Below, in pieces: positions 1-8,065 of a DNA stretch of 44,165 nt (position 1 is its first letter; the number at the start of each line of letters is the position of its first letter). The DNA is taken from positions 1-44,165 of the forward strand of contig JAGAJA010000109.1 of NCBI GenBank assembly GCA_017829075.1. Direction: 5' to 3'. Both the position numbers and the translations under genes were made by a program. Under the pieces are notes generated by a model. The model saw nothing but the letters and a program-made list of their open reading frames with translations. It was not told the origin of the DNA and made no database searches. The DNA comes from Oscillospiraceae bacterium (lineage in GTDB: Bacteria; Bacillota_A; Clostridia; Oscillospirales; Ruminococcaceae).

Positions 1-11
1 GAACTTAGAAA

Positions 12-178
12 ATCCGACAAAAACCGGACGTTCCCCCCTTTCCCCTACGGTTTTCTCCTCAGACTCCTCTCCCATGTTGCCCATAGTTGTGCGACATCGT
101 GTCGCACTTTGGGGCAACTGCGCAAACGTCATGTTTGCGCCCTCTCCCCTTTCCCCCCTTGTCCGGTTTTTTGCGGAT
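12..178 (-). repeat. Family III palindromic/structured element, copy 1
   Basis: Outer 18-nt arms ATCCGACAAAAACCGGAC (12-29) and GTCCGGTTTTTTGCGGAT (161-178) pair with one mismatch. Inside, read on the minus strand, come hairpin H1 (stem GCGCAAAC/GTTTGCGC, 140-120), then a stem GTTGCCC (118-112)/GGGCAAC (82-76) that encloses hairpin H2 (GTGCGACA/TGTCGCAC, 107-89). Linkers CAAA and AACTAT lie between the stems. The same order and linkers recur at 9420-9525 with compensatory changes. The flanks 30-50 and 141-160 are pyrimidine-rich (runs of CCCCCC and CCCTTT). No gene is visible in 1-356; an ATG-led frame at 87-323 crosses these palindromes and does not look coding. Confidence 0.75.
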
Positions 179-179
179 A

Positions 180-356
180 CAAAGTGAAAGATACTTTGAC
201 CGGGGAAAGGTGCGCTGCCGACGGCATTCAGACCCATTCCTGAGGGTAGGTTGTTTTGCGAATAATCAAGACTTTTTGGGGCTTCGCCCCTTGCCACCTA
301 TTGCCCGACAAATTCCAATTTAACACTAACACCACCCCCCATTTTTGATTCCCCCC
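180..356. other. Non-coding stretch with two small hairpins upstream of glyS
   Basis: Between the structured element and the glyS promoter there is no credible reading frame. Two simple hairpins are visible: CAAAGT/ACTTTG around 181-198 and GGGGC-TTC-GCCCC around 278-290, the latter preceded by a T-run on the plus strand. Either could be the decayed end of an operon lying upstream of the window. Confidence 0.4.
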
Positions 357-385
357 TTGACTTAATCCATAATTTGCGCTATACT
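357..385 (+). promoter_or_regulatory. glyS promoter
   Basis: TTGACT (357-362), 17-bp spacer, TATACT (380-385). The predicted start of transcription near 392 leaves a leader of about 50 nt, too short for a T-box. Confidence 0.8.
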
Positions 386-444
386 ATATAAGACAAACAA
401 AACTGTCCCTGCAAGCCATGCAGGGCATGAAAGGAACAAACAAA

Positions 445-1821
445 ATGAACAACACAGAAAAGACCCTCGACAAAATTGTCGCTCTCTGCAAGGGCAGAGG
501 ATTTGTTTACCCCGGCAGCGAGATCTATGGCGGCCTTGCGAACACATGGGACTACGGCCCCCTCGGCGTGGAGCTCAAGACCAACATCAAGGCAGCATGG
601 CGCAAGAAGTTCATTCAGGAGAACAAGTACAATGTAGGACTTGATTCCGCTATCCTGATGAACCCCCAGACATGGGTAGCCTCCGGACATGTAGGCGGCT
701 TCTCCGACCCGCTGATGGACTGCAAGGACTGCAAGACCCGTCACCGCGCAGACAAGCTGATCGAGGACTTCGGCGAAACAGACGCAAACGGCTGGACAAA
801 CGAGCAGATGATGACCTACATCAAGGAAAAAGGAATCAAATGCCCCAATTGCGGCAGCACCAACTTCACCGATATCCGTCAGTTCAACCTGATGTTCAAG
901 ACTTTCCAGGGCGTTACCGAGGACAGCAAGAACGAGATCTACCTTCGTCCTGAAACAGCACAGGGAATTTTCGTGAACTTCGCAAATATTCAGCGTACCA
1001 GCCGTAAAAAAGTACCTTTCGGCGTAGCTCAGGTAGGCAAGTCCTTCCGTAACGAGATCACTCCCGGACAGTTCATCTTCCGCGTGCGCGAGTTCGAGCA
1101 GATGGAGCTTGAATTCTTCTGCAAGCCCGGCACTGACCTTGAGTGGTTTGAGTATTGGCGCAGCTACTGCAAGAACTTCCTGCTCTCCCTCGGCTTAAAG
1201 GAGGAAAATATCCGCCTGCGCGACCACAGCCCGGAGGAGCTTTGCTTCTATTCAAAGGCGACCACCGACTTCGAGTTCCTGTTCCCGTTCGGCTGGGGCG
1301 AGCTCTGGGGCGTTGCAGACAGAACCGATTACGACCTCACCCAGCACATGAAGACCAGCGGTAAGAGCCTTGAGTACTTCGACCCCGAAACCAACGAGAA
1401 GTATATCCCCTACGTTATCGAGCCGTCCCTCGGCGTTGAGCGTCTGTTCCTCGCCGTAGTATGCGATGCCTATGACGAGGAGGAGCTTGAGGACGGCACC
1501 AGCCGCACCGTTATGCACCTCCACCCGGCGCTTGCTCCGGTAAAGGCTGCAATACTCCCCCTGTCCAAGAAGCTCAGTGACAAGGCAGGCGAGCTGTATG
1601 ACGAGCTTGCAAAGCACTTCCACGTTGAGTTCGACGACGCAGGCGCTATCGGCAAGCGTTACCGCAGACAGGACGAGATCGGCACACCGTTCTGCGTGAC
1701 CTACGATTTCGACACAGAAACCGACGGCTGCGTAACAGTCCGTGAGCGCGACTCCATGCAGCAGGTAAGGATCCCGCTGACCGAGGTAAAGTCCTATATT
1801 GAGGAAAGAATTTTCTTCTGA
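445..1821 (+). CDS. glyS: Glycyl-tRNA synthetase (single-subunit, homodimeric type)
   Basis: Charges tRNA-Gly with glycine in the cytoplasm. The 458-aa class II synthetase has two CxxC pairs, MDCKDCK (Cys93, Cys96) and KCPNCGS (Cys133, Cys136), a probable structural zinc site in the insertion typical of this type. Motif 2 is seen in [12 protein letters not shown] and the following GKSFRNEI stretch, and motif 3 in [10 protein letters not shown]. The length fits the bacterial alpha2 form, so no separate glyQ/glyS subunits are needed. I chose ATG 445 because AAGGA sits at 431-435, 9 nt upstream; an in-frame ATG at 418 has no Shine-Dalgarno. It is transcribed alone from the 357-385 promoter and ends in hairpins at 1839-1861 and 1881-1906. 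Some databases name this form glyQS. Confidence 0.97.
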   Translation: MNNTEKTLDKIVALCKGRGFVYPGSEIYGGLANTWDYGPLGVELKTNIKAAWRKKFIQENKYNVGLDSAILMNPQTWVASGHVGGFSDPLMDCKDCKTRHRADKLIEDFGETDANGWTNEQMMTYIKEKGIKCPNCGSTNFTDIRQFNLMFKTFQGVTEDSKNEIYLRPETAQGIFVNFANIQRTSRKKVPFGVAQVGKSFRNEITPGQFIFRVREFEQMELEFFCKPGTDLEWFEYWRSYCKNFLLSLGLKEENIRLRDHSPEELCFYSKATTDFEFLFPFGWGELWGVADRTDYDLTQHMKTSGKSLEYFDPETNEKYIPYVIEPSLGVERLFLAVVCDAYDEEELEDGTSRTVMHLHPALAPVKAAILPLSKKLSDKAGELYDELAKHFHVEFDDAGAIGKRYRRQDEIGTPFCVTYDFDTETDGCVTVRERDSMQQVRIPLTEVKSYIEERIFF

Positions 1822-1838
1822 TCCCAAAAGCAGCAAAA

Positions 1839-1861
1839 ACCCGCCCTGTACAAGAGCGGGT
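1839..1861 (+). terminator. glyS terminator hairpin
   Basis: ACCCGC...GCGGGT stem with about 11 nt between the arms, starting 18 nt after the glyS stop and followed by the T-rich TATTCTCATTT. A second hairpin at 1881-1906 lies just beyond. Confidence 0.6.
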
Positions 1862-1878
1862 ATTCTCATTTACAGAAA

Positions 1879-1991
1879 TCCAGCCCGGAAAGAACTCTCC
1901 GGGCTGTATATTATTAGTCCTAGAACTTACGCGAAATACTCCACGCCGCCCTTAAACAGGAGCTGCTCCTTGTTTCCGGCAACATTCTTTG
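1879..1991 (-). pseudogene. Duplicated purL 3' end plus terminator (remnant)
   Basis: Positions 1927-1991 match 3938-4002, the 3' end of purL, at 64 of 65 bases. On the minus strand they encode the last 20 residues of PurL, ending GGVEYFA, and its stop codon. The next hairpin (CAGCCCGG...CCGGGCTG, 1881-1906) is a slightly shorter version of the purL terminator at 3877-3905. Upstream of the match (above 1991) similarity stops at once. This is a short non-functional remnant which, with the genuine purL end, brackets the two-gene segment 2084-3735. It probably still terminates transcription arriving from either side. Confidence 0.85.
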
Positions 1992-2083
1992 AAGCTTTGT
2001 AGATAGGAAATTTCTTTTTCTACATTAAAACTACCGCCTGCAAGTGTATTACATTTTTTCTGATAACTGCACAAAACTCCTCA

Positions 2084-2935
2084 TCATTTATCTCGATACT
2101 GCGCATATCCACAGCAGCAAAATCTCACTTGCAGCCACTGACCATAATCCGACCACGCTCCGAATGAGTGATTTTGAATTGTGTAGCCTTCACAAACAGA
2201 GCAAATTCGTCTATGTTGTGTGTTATCTATTTTTTCATTCCATGAACCAGAGTTGGAAAATGAATGATTTGTGTGCTGTCCCAAAATTACCGCCGCTCCC
2301 TGTTTGTCGTTAATCGTTATTTCCTTTGGAACCGAATAATATGAGCCGAATTCATTACACATCAAGTATGCGTTAGGCGATACTGATGCAGGAATATCAA
2401 CTAATCCAATTACATGACCAAGCTCATGAAGAGCTGTATGTGTTTTACAGCCAGTTGCCTTAGCTGACAAAACATCGTCCCAATTAACCCATATCTCCAC
2501 ATTTCCCGAATTAAGTGTGTAATGTGAATTGGAATCAGTTGTCGCTTTAGATCTATATACAAAAGCCCACGCATTTCCTTTGTTGACTTTCTGCATTTGC
2601 GCTAAAGTCTTTTTGCAAAACTTGATATAACCTGTTGAACTCTCTTTCATATATAGTAAGTCCGTTCCATTAAATGTCGCATTATTCCATTGTGTAACTG
2701 CATTTGTTATGTAATTACCAAAATCAGCAGACGTAAAATCACCTTTATTGACAGTTATTGCAGTAGTGTAATTCGAGTGATGTGCTTCGCTTTCATTATA
2801 AATATCCCACCCAGTATACTGAGGGTCATGCTCAACTACGATTGATACTGTATGAGCTGATGAAGAAACGGACAGAATGGATACAGCACAGAATGATGCT
2901 GTCAGAAAAAGAAGTAGTATTTTAATTTTATTCAT
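2084..2935 (-). CDS. Secreted zinc metalloprotease (HExxHxxGxxD type)
   Basis: The 283-aa precursor starts with a signal peptide (MNKIKILLLFLTASF, then a Ser/Ala-rich cleavage region near residue 27). A zinc site HELGHVIGLVD follows at about 168-178, with NAYLMCNEF downstream as a candidate Met-turn. The third ligand would be Asp, as in snapalysin-like enzymes, rather than the His usual in matrixins. The last 60 residues carry an NHSF...W...CSVC...NHSFGAW...CCCG pattern, like Cys/His tail modules seen in other Clostridia surface proteins. The start overlaps the stop of the lipoprotein gene by ATGA, with GGAGG about 7 nt upstream, so the pair is translationally coupled. It is more AT-rich than its neighbours, and it sits inside the purL-end duplication, which suggests recent gain. 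The substrate is unknown. Confidence 0.8.
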   Translation of the reverse strand: MNKIKILLLFLTASFCAVSILSVSSSAHTVSIVVEHDPQYTGWDIYNESEAHHSNYTTAITVNKGDFTSADFGNYITNAVTQWNNATFNGTDLLYMKESSTGYIKFCKKTLAQMQKVNKGNAWAFVYRSKATTDSNSHYTLNSGNVEIWVNWDDVLSAKATGCKTHTALHELGHVIGLVDIPASVSPNAYLMCNEFGSYYSVPKEITINDKQGAAVILGQHTNHSFSNSGSWNEKIDNTQHRRICSVCEGYTIQNHSFGAWSDYGQWLQVRFCCCGYAQYRDK

Positions 2936-3735
2936 TCATGTTCCTCCTTTGTTTTTCTGAAACTCGTCTGAAAATCATAATCCCTTGACGACCAATCATT
3001 ATAAAGGTACTCAACCAATTTGTCCGACTGAATCTTCTTAACATAGTATACCGGATTATTTCGCGTTGAAGTTATTACAGAAAGTGGTGAAAAATCGCTG
3101 TCTGCAATGCTCTTGCCGGTTTGATCAACGAAGTTTATTTTTTCAAAACCCAAGTGGTAAGCCTGCACATCTTCTGAAATACAATCTATCGCAAACAAAA
3201 GCTCAGAAAATTCATAGTTTATTTGATTTTCATCAAAATCCGGCAGGAAGCAGGCATATACCTCACCCGGAAGATATGGCGGAAAACCCTCAAATTGACT
3301 CTCGGGAGTTCCAGCAGAAGATAATCTAGTATAAATATCCAAGGGCTGTGAATTCATGTAATCATATGTTACATGAATATCATAAAGTGTCGCTCCATAC
3401 AAAAACATATCATCACCAGAGAATTCATACGCTTCTTCCGGAGTATATTGTGATATTATCTCATATTTCAAAAAATTTACACTTTCATATGGCTTTATAA
3501 AATCCTGCAAATCTTCATATGACTGAGGGGTGCCAGTTGCCTGAATATCAACAAATGAATCCGCAACATATATGGGATCAGCATTATCCTCTAATATACT
3601 ATGTGACGTAGCAGAGATACCTGAGTGACCTAGCAAATCATTTTTTTCATCTTGAACTGTTTCGCTTGAACAAGCCGTTATACTAAGTGTGACAGCCGCA
3701 ATGATAACATATTTGGGTATAAGACTGTGTTTCAT
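2932..3735 (-). CDS. Putative lipoprotein of unknown function
   Basis: 267 aa with a lipoprotein signal: MKHSLIPKYV, a hydrophobic stretch, then the lipobox LSITAC with Cys at about residue 22, and a Ser-rich polar linker. The rest is an acidic mixed alpha/beta domain (with FPPYLPGEVYACFLP near the middle) that I do not recognise. ATG 3735 is chosen because GGAGG lies 6 nt upstream; an in-frame TTG at 3747 overlaps that site. It is first in a two-gene operon with the metalloprotease, driven by the promoter at 3777-3805. It may anchor, inhibit or chaperone the protease, but that is inference from the coupling. It is AT-rich compared with the flanking purL and glyS. Confidence 0.75.
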   Translation of the reverse strand: MKHSLIPKYVIIAAVTLSITACSSETVQDEKNDLLGHSGISATSHSILEDNADPIYVADSFVDIQATGTPQSYEDLQDFIKPYESVNFLKYEIISQYTPEEAYEFSGDDMFLYGATLYDIHVTYDYMNSQPLDIYTRLSSAGTPESQFEGFPPYLPGEVYACFLPDFDENQINYEFSELLFAIDCISEDVQAYHLGFEKINFVDQTGKSIADSDFSPLSVITSTRNNPVYYVKKIQSDKLVEYLYNDWSSRDYDFQTSFRKTKEEHE

Positions 3736-3776
3736 GTTTTCCTCCAAAATATAATATTAAACCTTTGGTCAAATAC

Positions 3777-3805
3777 ATTATAACACGCATCTCAATTAAT
3801 TTCAA
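3777..3805 (-). promoter_or_regulatory. Promoter of the lipoprotein-protease operon
   Basis: On the minus strand: TTGAAA (3805-3800), 17 bp, TATAAT (3782-3777). It lies downstream of the purL terminator, so the cargo genes carry their own promoter. Confidence 0.8.
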
Positions 3806-3876
3806 CCCGCAATAATGCACAAACATCTAATGCGTGTTTTGCATATTTTGACACACAGTTCAATTATCAAAAAATC

Positions 3877-3905
3877 CAGCCCGGAAAGAATCTCTCTCCG
3901 GGCTG
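3877..3905 (-). terminator. purL terminator
   Basis: Minus-strand hairpin with stem CAGCCCGGA.../...TCCGGGCTG, followed by GGATTTTTTGAT. It begins 33 nt after the purL stop. A near-copy is at 1881-1906. Confidence 0.85.
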
Positions 3906-3937
3906 AAAACATCATATTAACTCACATCTTGCATGAA

Positions 3938-6900
3938 TTACGCGAAATACTCCACGCCGCCCTTAAACAGGAGCTGCTCCTTGTTTCCAGCAACATTCTT
4001 TGCCACATTGTCGGTAAGACGCTCGGTGTGTCCCATTTTTCCGAGAACACGTCCGTCCGGGGAGATGATACCCTCGATAGCGTACATGGAGCTGTTCGGG
4101 TTGTAAGCAACGTCCATAGTGGGGTTGCCGTTGAGGTCAACATACTGAGTAGCCACCTGACCGTTGGCGATAAGCTGCTTTATCACGCTCTCAGGAGCAA
4201 CGAAACGACCCTCGCCGTGGGAAATCGGGATATTGTGGATATCTCCGACATTGCAGCAGCTAAGCCACGGGGACTTGTTGGTGCATATTCTTGTCAGAGT
4301 AAGCTGCGACTGATGACGTCCGATAGTGTTGTAGGTCAGTGTGGGGCTCTCAGCAGTCAGCGGAACAATCTTTCCGAACGGCACAAGACCCAGCTTTATG
4401 AGCGCCTGGAAGCCGTTGCAAATACCGATCATCAGACCGTCGCGTCCGTACAGCATTTCCTCCACAGCGTCCTTGATCCTAGGATTGCGGAAGAACGCGT
4501 TAATGAACTTCGCAGAACCCTCCGGCTCGTCACCGCCGGAGAAACCGCCGGGAATTGCGATGATCTGCGACTTTTCAATGTGCTTTGCAAACTCAGCGAC
4601 GCTGTCCTCAACGTCCTTTGCGGAAAGGTTGCGGATAACGAAAATGTCGCTGTCGCCGCCGTAGCGGTTGAACGCATTAGCCATGTCGTATTCGCAGTTC
4701 GTGCCGGGGAATACCGGGATAAGAACGCGGGGCTTTGCGATCTTTGCAGAAACATGATCTTTCAGCAGGTCGCAGCCGCCGGTGTAAGCGATCTTCTCCG
4801 GAGCGGACTTTTCAGGAAGCTGCGCCTTGAATATCGGCTCAAGAACGCCGTCCCACTTCTTCTCCAGACCCGCAATATCCAGCTTGACACCGCCGCAGGT
4901 GATCTCGTATTCCGGAACAGTCTCACCAATAGTCTTAATTCCCTCAGCCTCGCCGTCCAGCTCCAGAATAAACGCGCCGTAAACCGGAGTGAACAGCTCC
5001 TCGTCAGTGAGGTCAGCAAGCTTCGCTCCGATGCGGTTGCCCAGAGTCATCTTGAAGATACCCTCAGCAACGCCGCCGTTCGCAACGCTCCATACCGAAA
5101 CAGCCTTTTTGCTCTTTATAAGCTTCTCAACAGTGCCGAATACCGCCTTTACGCTGTCGAAATCCGGCAGACCGTTTTCGTCATACTTCGGCGCGATATA
5201 ACCTATCTTGTGCCCTGCCTGCTTGAATTCGGCAGAGATAACGTCCTCAGCCTTTGCCACAGAAACCGCAAAGGAAACCAGCGTCGGCGGAACATCTATA
5301 TGCTCGAACGTGCCGCTCATGCTGTCCTTGCCGCCAATCGCGCCGCAGCCCATTTCAAGCTGCGCCCGGTAAGCGCCGAGCAGCGCCGCAAAAGGCTTGC
5401 CCCATCTCTCCGGCTTGCCCTGAGTTCTCTCGAAGTACTCCTGGAAGGTCAGCCAGCACTTCTCATAAGTGCCGCCGGCTGCAACAACCTTCGCAATACT
5501 CTCTACAACTGCGCAGATCGCTCCGTGATAGGGGGACTGCTCAGAAACCGCAGGATTGAAGCCCCAGCCCATGATAGAGGTGGTGCTGGTCTTTGCGTTG
5601 AGCACAGGAAGCTTCGCCGCCATAGCCTGCACCGGGGTCTGCTGGGTCTTTCCGGAGAAAGGCATCAGTACGGTCGCGCCGCCGATAGTGCTGTCGAAAC
5701 GCTGAACCAGACCTCTCTGGGAGCAGATATTGAGGTCAGTAACCATTCCCTCCCAGTCAGAAGCAGTGTTCTTTCTGCCGGTGGAGTAGGACACCTTTAC
5801 CTCAGGCACAGAAACGGTTGTGTGCTTCTCTGCGCCGTTGGAGTTCAGAAACTCTCTGCTGATATCAACGATAGTCTTTCCGTTCCAGTTCATGCGCAGT
5901 CTTGGCTCAGCCTTTACAACTGCCACCGGAGTGGACTCCAGATTTTCAATGGAAGCCAGTTCACGGAACTTGTCTGCGTCCTCCGGAGCAACTACAACCG
6001 CCATTCTCTCCTGGGATTCGGAGATAGCAAGCTCAGTGCCGTCCAGACCGTCATACTTCTTCGGAACTGCGTTGAGGTCTATCTCAAGTCCGTCCGCAAG
6101 CTCGCCGATAGCAACGGATACGCCGCCTGCGCCGAAGTCGTTGCAGCGCTTGATGAGCCGTGTCGCCTCCGGATTTCTGAACAATCTCTGGAGCTTTCTT
6201 TCCTCCGGAGCGTTACCTTTCTGCACCTCCGCGCCGCAGCTGTCGAGGGACTTCACGCTGTGCGCCTTTGAAGAACCGGTAGCGCCGCCGCAGCCGTCAC
6301 GTCCGGTTCTGCCGCCGAGAAGAATAATGATATCTCCGGGCGCGGGACGCTCTCTGCGTACATTCTCAGCAGGAGCCGCGCCGATAACCGCGCCGATCTC
6401 CATGCGCTTCGCCATATAACCGGGGTGGTAGATCTCCGCAACATGACCAGTCGCAAGACCTATCTGGTTGCCGTAGCTGGAATAACCCGCAGCGGCGGTG
6501 GTGGTTATCTTTCTGGGAGGGAGCTTGCCCTTTATCGTCTTTTCAACAGGAAGCAGCGGATCAGACGCGCCGGTAACTCTCATCGCCTGATAAACGTAGG
6601 AACGTCCGGAGAGCGGGTCGCGTATCGCGCCACCGAGGCAGGTAGCCGCGCCGCCGAAAGGCTCTATCTCAGTCGGGTGGTTGTGAGTTTCGTTCTTGAA
6701 CATCAGCAGCCAGTCCTCGTCCTTGCCGTCAACGTCAACTGTGATCTTTACGGAGCAGGCATTGATCTCCTCGCTTTCGTCAAGATCAGGGAGAAGTCCG
6801 TCTTTCTTGAGCTTTTTCGCAGCAAGGGTAGCGATATCCATAAGGCATATCGGCTTTCCGTCACGTCCAAGCTCGCTGCGGTCAGCCCGGTACTCTGCAT

Positions 6901-7642
6901 AGGTGTCCGCAATGTAGGAGGGCTTGATGTCCGCGCTGTCAATGATCGTACCAAACGTGGTGTGACGGCAGTGGTCAGACCAGTATGTATCGATCATGCG
7001 GATCTCAGTGATAGTCGGGTCGCGGTGTTCGCTCTTGAAATAGTTCTGGCAGAACTTGATATCGTCATTGTCCATAGCAAGCCCGTAATTTACCACGAAC
7101 TGCGCAAGCTCCTCGTCAGACTTGTTTATAAATCCGTCCAGAGTTTCCACGCTGGTAGGAATGGAATACTTCACCTCAAGGGTATCGTACTTCTCAAAGC
7201 CGCACTCTCTTGACTCCACCGCGTTGATGAGGTAATGCTTGATCTTCTCGAATTCCTCGTCAGTGATCTTTCCCCTGAGAATGTAGATCTTCGCGTACTT
7301 CACAACGGGTCTGTCGCCCTTGCACAGCATCTGAATACACTGCGCCGCGGAGTCGGCTCTCTGGTCGAACTGTCCCGGCAGGAATTCCACCGCGAACATT
7401 CTCTCGTCCGCAGCCAGCTCCGGCAGGTCATAGAAAACCTCGTCCACCGGCGGCTCTGAGAATACCGTCGGCACAGCCGCGTCAAAGTTCTCCCTCGGGA
7501 GCTTCTCGCAGTCGTAGCGGTTGATCACCCGCACGTTTTCCACGGAAGAAATGCCGAGAGCCACGTTGAGGTCGGACAGCACCGCGCCTCCGTCAACCGC
7601 AAACTGCGGCTTTTTTTCCACATAAATTCGATAAACTGCCAT
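3938..7642 (-). CDS. purL: Phosphoribosylformylglycinamidine synthase, large single-chain form
   Basis: Fourth step of de novo purine synthesis: FGAR + glutamine + ATP gives FGAM. The 1234-aa chain joins the FGAR-binding/AIRS-type ATPase halves (for example FKNETHNHPTEIEPFGGAAT) to a C-terminal class I glutaminase domain (about 970-1234). The glutaminase has FPGTNCEYD, the nucleophile Cys in GICNGFQ (about residue 1074) and SHGEGRF with the catalytic His/Glu. Many Bacilli split this enzyme into PurS/PurQ/PurL; the long fused form occurs in Clostridia and Proteobacteria. ATG 7642 has GGAGG 7 nt upstream; the upstream in-frame start has none. It is transcribed alone from 7697-7725. No purine riboswitch is visible in the short leader, and no other pur gene is nearby. 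Confidence 0.96.
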   Translation of the reverse strand: MAVYRIYVEKKPQFAVDGGAVLSDLNVALGISSVENVRVINRYDCEKLPRENFDAAVPTVFSEPPVDEVFYDLPELAADERMFAVEFLPGQFDQRADSAAQCIQMLCKGDRPVVKYAKIYILRGKITDEEFEKIKHYLINAVESRECGFEKYDTLEVKYSIPTSVETLDGFINKSDEELAQFVVNYGLAMDNDDIKFCQNYFKSEHRDPTITEIRMIDTYWSDHCRHTTFGTIIDSADIKPSYIADTYAEYRADRSELGRDGKPICLMDIATLAAKKLKKDGLLPDLDESEEINACSVKITVDVDGKDEDWLLMFKNETHNHPTEIEPFGGAATCLGGAIRDPLSGRSYVYQAMRVTGASDPLLPVEKTIKGKLPPRKITTTAAAGYSSYGNQIGLATGHVAEIYHPGYMAKRMEIGAVIGAAPAENVRRERPAPGDIIILLGGRTGRDGCGGATGSSKAHSVKSLDSCGAEVQKGNAPEERKLQRLFRNPEATRLIKRCNDFGAGGVSVAIGELADGLEIDLNAVPKKYDGLDGTELAISESQERMAVVVAPEDADKFRELASIENLESTPVAVVKAEPRLRMNWNGKTIVDISREFLNSNGAEKHTTVSVPEVKVSYSTGRKNTASDWEGMVTDLNICSQRGLVQRFDSTIGGATVLMPFSGKTQQTPVQAMAAKLPVLNAKTSTTSIMGWGFNPAVSEQSPYHGAICAVVESIAKVVAAGGTYEKCWLTFQEYFERTQGKPERWGKPFAALLGAYRAQLEMGCGAIGGKDSMSGTFEHIDVPPTLVSFAVSVAKAEDVISAEFKQAGHKIGYIAPKYDENGLPDFDSVKAVFGTVEKLIKSKKAVSVWSVANGGVAEGIFKMTLGNRIGAKLADLTDEELFTPVYGAFILELDGEAEGIKTIGETVPEYEITCGGVKLDIAGLEKKWDGVLEPIFKAQLPEKSAPEKIAYTGGCDLLKDHVSAKIAKPRVLIPVFPGTNCEYDMANAFNRYGGDSDIFVIRNLSAKDVEDSVAEFAKHIEKSQIIAIPGGFSGGDEPEGSAKFINAFFRNPRIKDAVEEMLYGRDGLMIGICNGFQALIKLGLVPFGKIVPLTAESPTLTYNTIGRHQSQLTLTRICTNKSPWLSCCNVGDIHNIPISHGEGRFVAPESVIKQLIANGQVATQYVDLNGNPTMDVAYNPNSSMYAIEGIISPDGRVLGKMGHTERLTDNVAKNVAGNKEQLLFKGGVEYFA

Positions 7643-7696
7643 TATTTTTCCTCCATTTGTTCTATGCACAGCCGAGGCTGTAATAATCACATATTC

Positions 7697-7725
7697 ATTA
7701 TACTACTAAACCACTATAAAATCAA
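7697..7725 (-). promoter_or_regulatory. purL promoter
   Basis: Minus strand TTGATT (7725-7720), 17 bp, TATAAT (7702-7697). The leader is about 50 nt and holds only one small hairpin, ACAGCC-GA-GGCTGT (7668-7681). Confidence 0.8.
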
Positions 7726-7756
7726 GTGTCATACCGCATAAATATAACGGACATGA

Positions 7757-8053
7757 TCAACGATTTTCTGCCCGATTTCTCAACATTTCCGCATATTCCG
7801 GGTTAGGGCATTTCTCCGCAAGCTCCATAAGTTTCTCTTTCGAGCAGCCTGCGCTCTCTATCGCCCGGAGCAGCGTCCAGTTAAGACCGTCGCAGTCCGG
7901 AGAAAACAGCCCGACTAACTGCTCCGCTTCGTCCTCGAACAGCGGCTGATTGAATTGAAGAAGCTTGTCGTATTTCTCGAACAGCTCGTCCGACATATCG
8001 CTGTCCGCCGGAATTTGTCCTAATTCAAGAAGCTGTTTTATGCTGCTTTTCAT
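7757..8053 (-). CDS. Small acidic protein of unknown function
   Basis: 98 aa, starting MKSSIKQLLELGQIPADSD, with no signal peptide or membrane segment. It is acidic and predicted largely helical, with Cys residues in SPDCDGLN, SAGCSKEK and EKCPNPE. I do not recognise the family. It follows mtaB by 12 nt, with AAAGGAG before its ATG, and has no promoter of its own, so it is the second gene of the mtaB operon. A role linked to tRNA modification is possible only by position. Confidence 0.75.
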   Translation of the reverse strand: MKSSIKQLLELGQIPADSDMSDELFEKYDKLLQFNQPLFEDEAEQLVGLFSPDCDGLNWTLLRAIESAGCSKEKLMELAEKCPNPEYAEMLRNRAENR

Positions 8054-8065
8054 ATCTTATCTCCT

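Noticed and set aside
87..323. 78-codon open frame upstream of glyS
   Set aside because: It runs through the palindromic element and small hairpins, has no ribosome-binding site and codes for low-complexity, Pro/Arg-rich sequence.
3815..6271. 818-codon open frame on the plus strand
   Set aside because: It is fully antisense to purL, which has clear motifs and a normal start. Long antisense frames are expected from the third-position bias of such genes.
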